The notes below the pieces were generated by a model. The model was not told the origin of the DNA. It did not search any database and was given only the letters and a program-made list of their open reading frames with translations. Position numbers and translations under genes: made by a program. From contig JADZBY010000509.1 of the NCBI GenBank assembly GCA_020851855.1, positions 1 to 6,512 of the forward strand: DNA of 6,512 bases, in the 5' to 3' direction. This document shows, one piece after another, positions 4,929 through 6,512 of this stretch. Source of the stretch: Anaerolineae bacterium. GTDB taxonomy: Bacteria; Chloroflexota; Anaerolineae; Aggregatilineales; UBA2796. Numbering within the stretch: the stretch's first letter is position 1; every line of letters starts with the position of its first letter.

Positions 4929-5432
4929 ATGAAACGCTCGTCACGCATCCTGGTGTGTCTGGTCCTCTGGGCCGCCGTCACGGCTTGCCGCCTCGAGGAC
5001 GCGCGCCTGTGGCTGGCGGCGCGGGTCGGCGTCGAGGCCGTTTACCTGCCTTTTGAGCATGGCTTCATGGTCAGGGTGTCGGGCGCGGACTGCCTGTACG
5101 CCTACGCCGGCGGGATCATCTTGCCGCGCGAGGTGGTCACGGCGTACAACACCTACCGCTACTGCCTGCCCTTTGCCGATCTGCCCGAAGCGCCGCCCGG
5201 CGCGCCCGTCGAGCCATTTGGGCGCGTCTGGTCGCGCTACGCGGAAGTGCGCGATACGTTGGGCATGGCCACCGGCGAGGCCGTGCGATACCGTGCATCC
5301 ATGCCGCCATCCGACCCGGTGATCATGGGCGGCGTATTCTTCGCCGGCGTGCTCACCCTGCCCGACGGCAGCGCCCTGTACTGCGGGATGCGCGCCGCCA
5401 CCGCCGGAACGTGCCAGATTCGCCCACGCTAG
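4929..5432 (+). CDS. Predicted lipoprotein of unknown function
   Basis: This is a 167-residue protein. The N-terminus is a lipoprotein signal: positively charged K2-R3-S-S-R6, a hydrophobic stretch 7-16, then lipobox V17-T-A-C20. It should be cut before Cys20, lipidated and held on the outer face of the membrane. The mature part has four cysteines, C55, C79, C152 and C162, which could form two disulfides outside the cell. Y-L-P-F-E-H-G-F-M (39-47) and P-F-G-R-V-W (96-101) followed by V-R-D-T-L-G-M-A-T (107-115) resemble the FEHG and FGxVW...LGxA motifs I recall from secreted Chloroflexota proteins, with a weak likeness to LGFP repeats. That is a memory-based comparison. ATG 4929 is supported by AAAGG at 4914-4918. 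The gene converges on the polymerase gene with only 15 bp between stops and no obvious terminator. No enzyme motif is visible. Confidence 0.72.
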   Translation: MKRSSRILVCLVLWAAVTACRLEDARLWLAARVGVEAVYLPFEHGFMVRVSGADCLYAYAGGIILPREVVTAYNTYRYCLPFADLPEAPPGAPVEPFGRVWSRYAEVRDTLGMATGEAVRYRASMPPSDPVIMGGVFFAGVLTLPDGSALYCGMRAATAGTCQIRPR

Positions 5433-5447
5433 CCGGCCTGCGCGCCC

Positions 5448-6512
5448 TCAATCCGGGTGCCACTGGCCCGCGCCCCACTTGCGCCGGTTCTCGTCCAGAT
5501 TGGGCCGCGCCGCCCATTGGATCGGCGGCGTGGTGCGCTTGTTCAGCGCCTCTGGCGTGACGTGCGTCATGTGCTGGACGGCCAGATCGAGCGCGGCGTC
5601 CCATTCCTCGTGCGCCACTTCCAGCACCAGCGCGTCGTGAATGTCCAGCGCCACCCGCGAGCGCATACCCCGCGCCCGGTACGTCTCGCTAATCAGCACG
5701 ATGGCGCGTTTGAGCAGCTCGCTCACGCCGCCCTGGCACAGGTAATTCCAGGCCACGTACGCCGACGGCACGACGACGCGCCGCCCCGTCCACAGCGTCA
5801 GGACGCCGGTCTGCTGTGCGGCGCGCTGCGCCTGCTCCCGCGCCCGTGTCACTGCTGCGAAATACCGGTCTTTGGCGGCGATAACCCGGCGCGCCTCGTC
5901 GGTGGAGATGCCCAGGCTCTCGCCCAGCCGCGCCGCGCCCATGCCATAGGCCGTGCCGTAGGTCACCTTCTTGGCCATCGTGCGCAGCCGCCGCCGCGCG
6001 CTGACGTCCGCGTTCTCCCAGGCCTGCCCGAAGTACTGCGCCGCCATCGTGGCGTGGAAGTCTTCGGCCCGGCACGCGGCGGCCAGATGATCATCGGCGG
6101 CGATGAAGGCGGCCATCACGTTCTCGGCGTTCGAATAGTCGATCTCGACCAGCGTGAAGCCCTCGTCGCCGGTCGCTGCGCCCGCCATGTCTGGCATTTT
6201 CCAGTTTTGCATGTGCGGATAACTCGACGCCCGCCGCCCGGCCTCGGTGGCGATGCTGACCAGGCTGTGCAGTCGCCCGTCCAACGCGGCGTGCTCGATC
6301 AGCCCCTTGAGCGTGGAGATCAGCCAGTCCAGCTCCATGTACGCCGCCAGATCGCGCAGCGTATCCAGGTACGGGCTGCCGTCCGCCATGTAGGACTGGA
6401 TCACGTCGGAGCGTGTGCTCAGGTCGGAGAGCCGGACCGGCGCGCCCGGCTGTTCGGCCAGCCGCCGCCGCCCGGCGCGGGTGAAGAAGCGCGAATCGGG
6501 CGCAGGGCGCGG
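5448..6512 (-). CDS. Family A DNA polymerase, C-terminal polymerase domain (partial, cut by right edge)
   Basis: The frame is open from the right edge to TGA 5448-5450, giving 354 C-terminal residues. The GTG at 6404 is internal, since the frame continues upstream. Numbered from the edge: T89-E-A-G-R-R-A-S-S-Y-P-H-M-Q-N103 matches the TGRLSS...QN primer-binding motif. D125-Y-S-N-A-E130 is motif A, with the metal-binding Asp and the sugar-selecting Glu. R177...K181...Y185-G-x-x-Y-G is motif B (O helix), with Tyr where E. coli Pol I has Phe762. Q260-G matches the QG of the Q helix. H292-D293-A294 is motif C, with the metal-binding Asp kept but Ala in place of the usual Glu. The tail beyond motif C is longer than in Pol I. 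These differences suggest a phage- or element-derived replication polymerase and not housekeeping Pol I. Any exonuclease domain lies outside the window. Polymerase activity is likely, and its role is inferred. Confidence 0.88.
   Translation of the reverse strand, partial: PRPAPDSRFFTRAGRRRLAEQPGAPVRLSDLSTRSDVIQSYMADGSPYLDTLRDLAAYMELDWLISTLKGLIEHAALDGRLHSLVSIATEAGRRASSYPHMQNWKMPDMAGAATGDEGFTLVEIDYSNAENVMAAFIAADDHLAAACRAEDFHATMAAQYFGQAWENADVSARRRLRTMAKKVTYGTAYGMGAARLGESLGISTDEARRVIAAKDRYFAAVTRAREQAQRAAQQTGVLTLWTGRRVVVPSAYVAWNYLCQGGVSELLKRAIVLISETYRARGMRSRVALDIHDALVLEVAHEEWDAALDLAVQHMTHVTPEALNKRTTPPIQWAARPNLDENRRKWGAGQWHPD

Noticed and set aside
4720..4944. N-terminal extension of the MOSC protein to 4944
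   Set aside because: It would translate the inverted-repeat element and overlap the lipoprotein start. ATG 4717-4719 has AGGAG at ideal spacing.
5689..6075. Second minus-strand frame of 128 codons inside the polymerase gene
   Set aside because: It is Arg/Gly/Ala-rich shadow sequence. The polymerase frame holds all the family A motifs.
1..6512. A new defence or mobile system linking the nuclease and the polymerase
   Set aside because: They are nearly 5 kb apart, on opposite strands, with ribosomal, metabolic and lipoprotein genes and a terminator between them. No integrase, attachment site or shared regulation is visible inside the window.

Overview
The window is GC-rich (roughly two thirds G+C by eye) bacterial chromosomal DNA. 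No rRNA, tRNA, CRISPR array or complete mobile element was seen. The best guess for the host is a member of Chloroflexota, probably Anaerolineae-like. This is inferred from the four-domain S1 protein with an acidic tail, from a small MOSC protein, and from a lipoprotein with FEHG and FGxVW...LG motifs that I associate with secreted proteins of that phylum. It rests on remembered family resemblance, not on a marker-gene search.

Layout, left to right. (1) Positions 3-2361, plus strand: a compact run of three genes. It holds the last 53 codons of an unrecognised gene, a small PD-(D/E)XK-fold nuclease that overlaps it at a GTGA junction, and 11 bp later a GH13_18 sugar phosphorylase (sucrose / glucosylglycerate phosphorylase type) that starts at TTG behind a clear ribosome binding site. 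A 20-bp perfect palindrome about 30 bp after the stop may end this unit. (2) Positions 2362-2704: a 343-bp control region with no credible gene. It carries two good sigma-70-type promoters in tandem, repeated TGGAAA motifs, a small palindrome around the second -10 box and a short hairpin just before the next ribosome binding site. (3) Positions 2705-4048, plus strand: an S1-domain protein, probably ribosomal protein S1. (4) Positions 4085-4124: a strong hairpin terminator with T-rich flanks on both sides, between the convergent S1 and MOSC genes. (5) Positions 4165-4719, minus strand: a MOSC-domain protein. (6) Positions 4720-4928: a divergent intergenic region with a possible promoter for the MOSC gene and a GC-rich inverted-repeat element of about 79 bp that looks like a dispersed repeat. 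(7) Positions 4929-5432, plus strand: a predicted lipoprotein of unknown function. (8) Positions 5448-6512, minus strand: the C-terminal 354 residues of a family A DNA polymerase that differs from standard Pol I and reads more like a phage or mobile-element enzyme. It runs off the right edge.

The genes do not form one recognisable pathway. The S1 protein serves translation and the phosphorylase serves sugar or compatible-solute metabolism. The MOSC protein may relate to molybdenum-cofactor or sulfur chemistry, and the nuclease and polymerase act on DNA. The points most worth checking are the polymerase's altered motif C (His-Asp-Ala where His-Asp-Glu is usual), the nuclease coupled to a sugar phosphorylase, and the layered control region in front of the S1 gene. 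I did not find a clear new multi-gene system.
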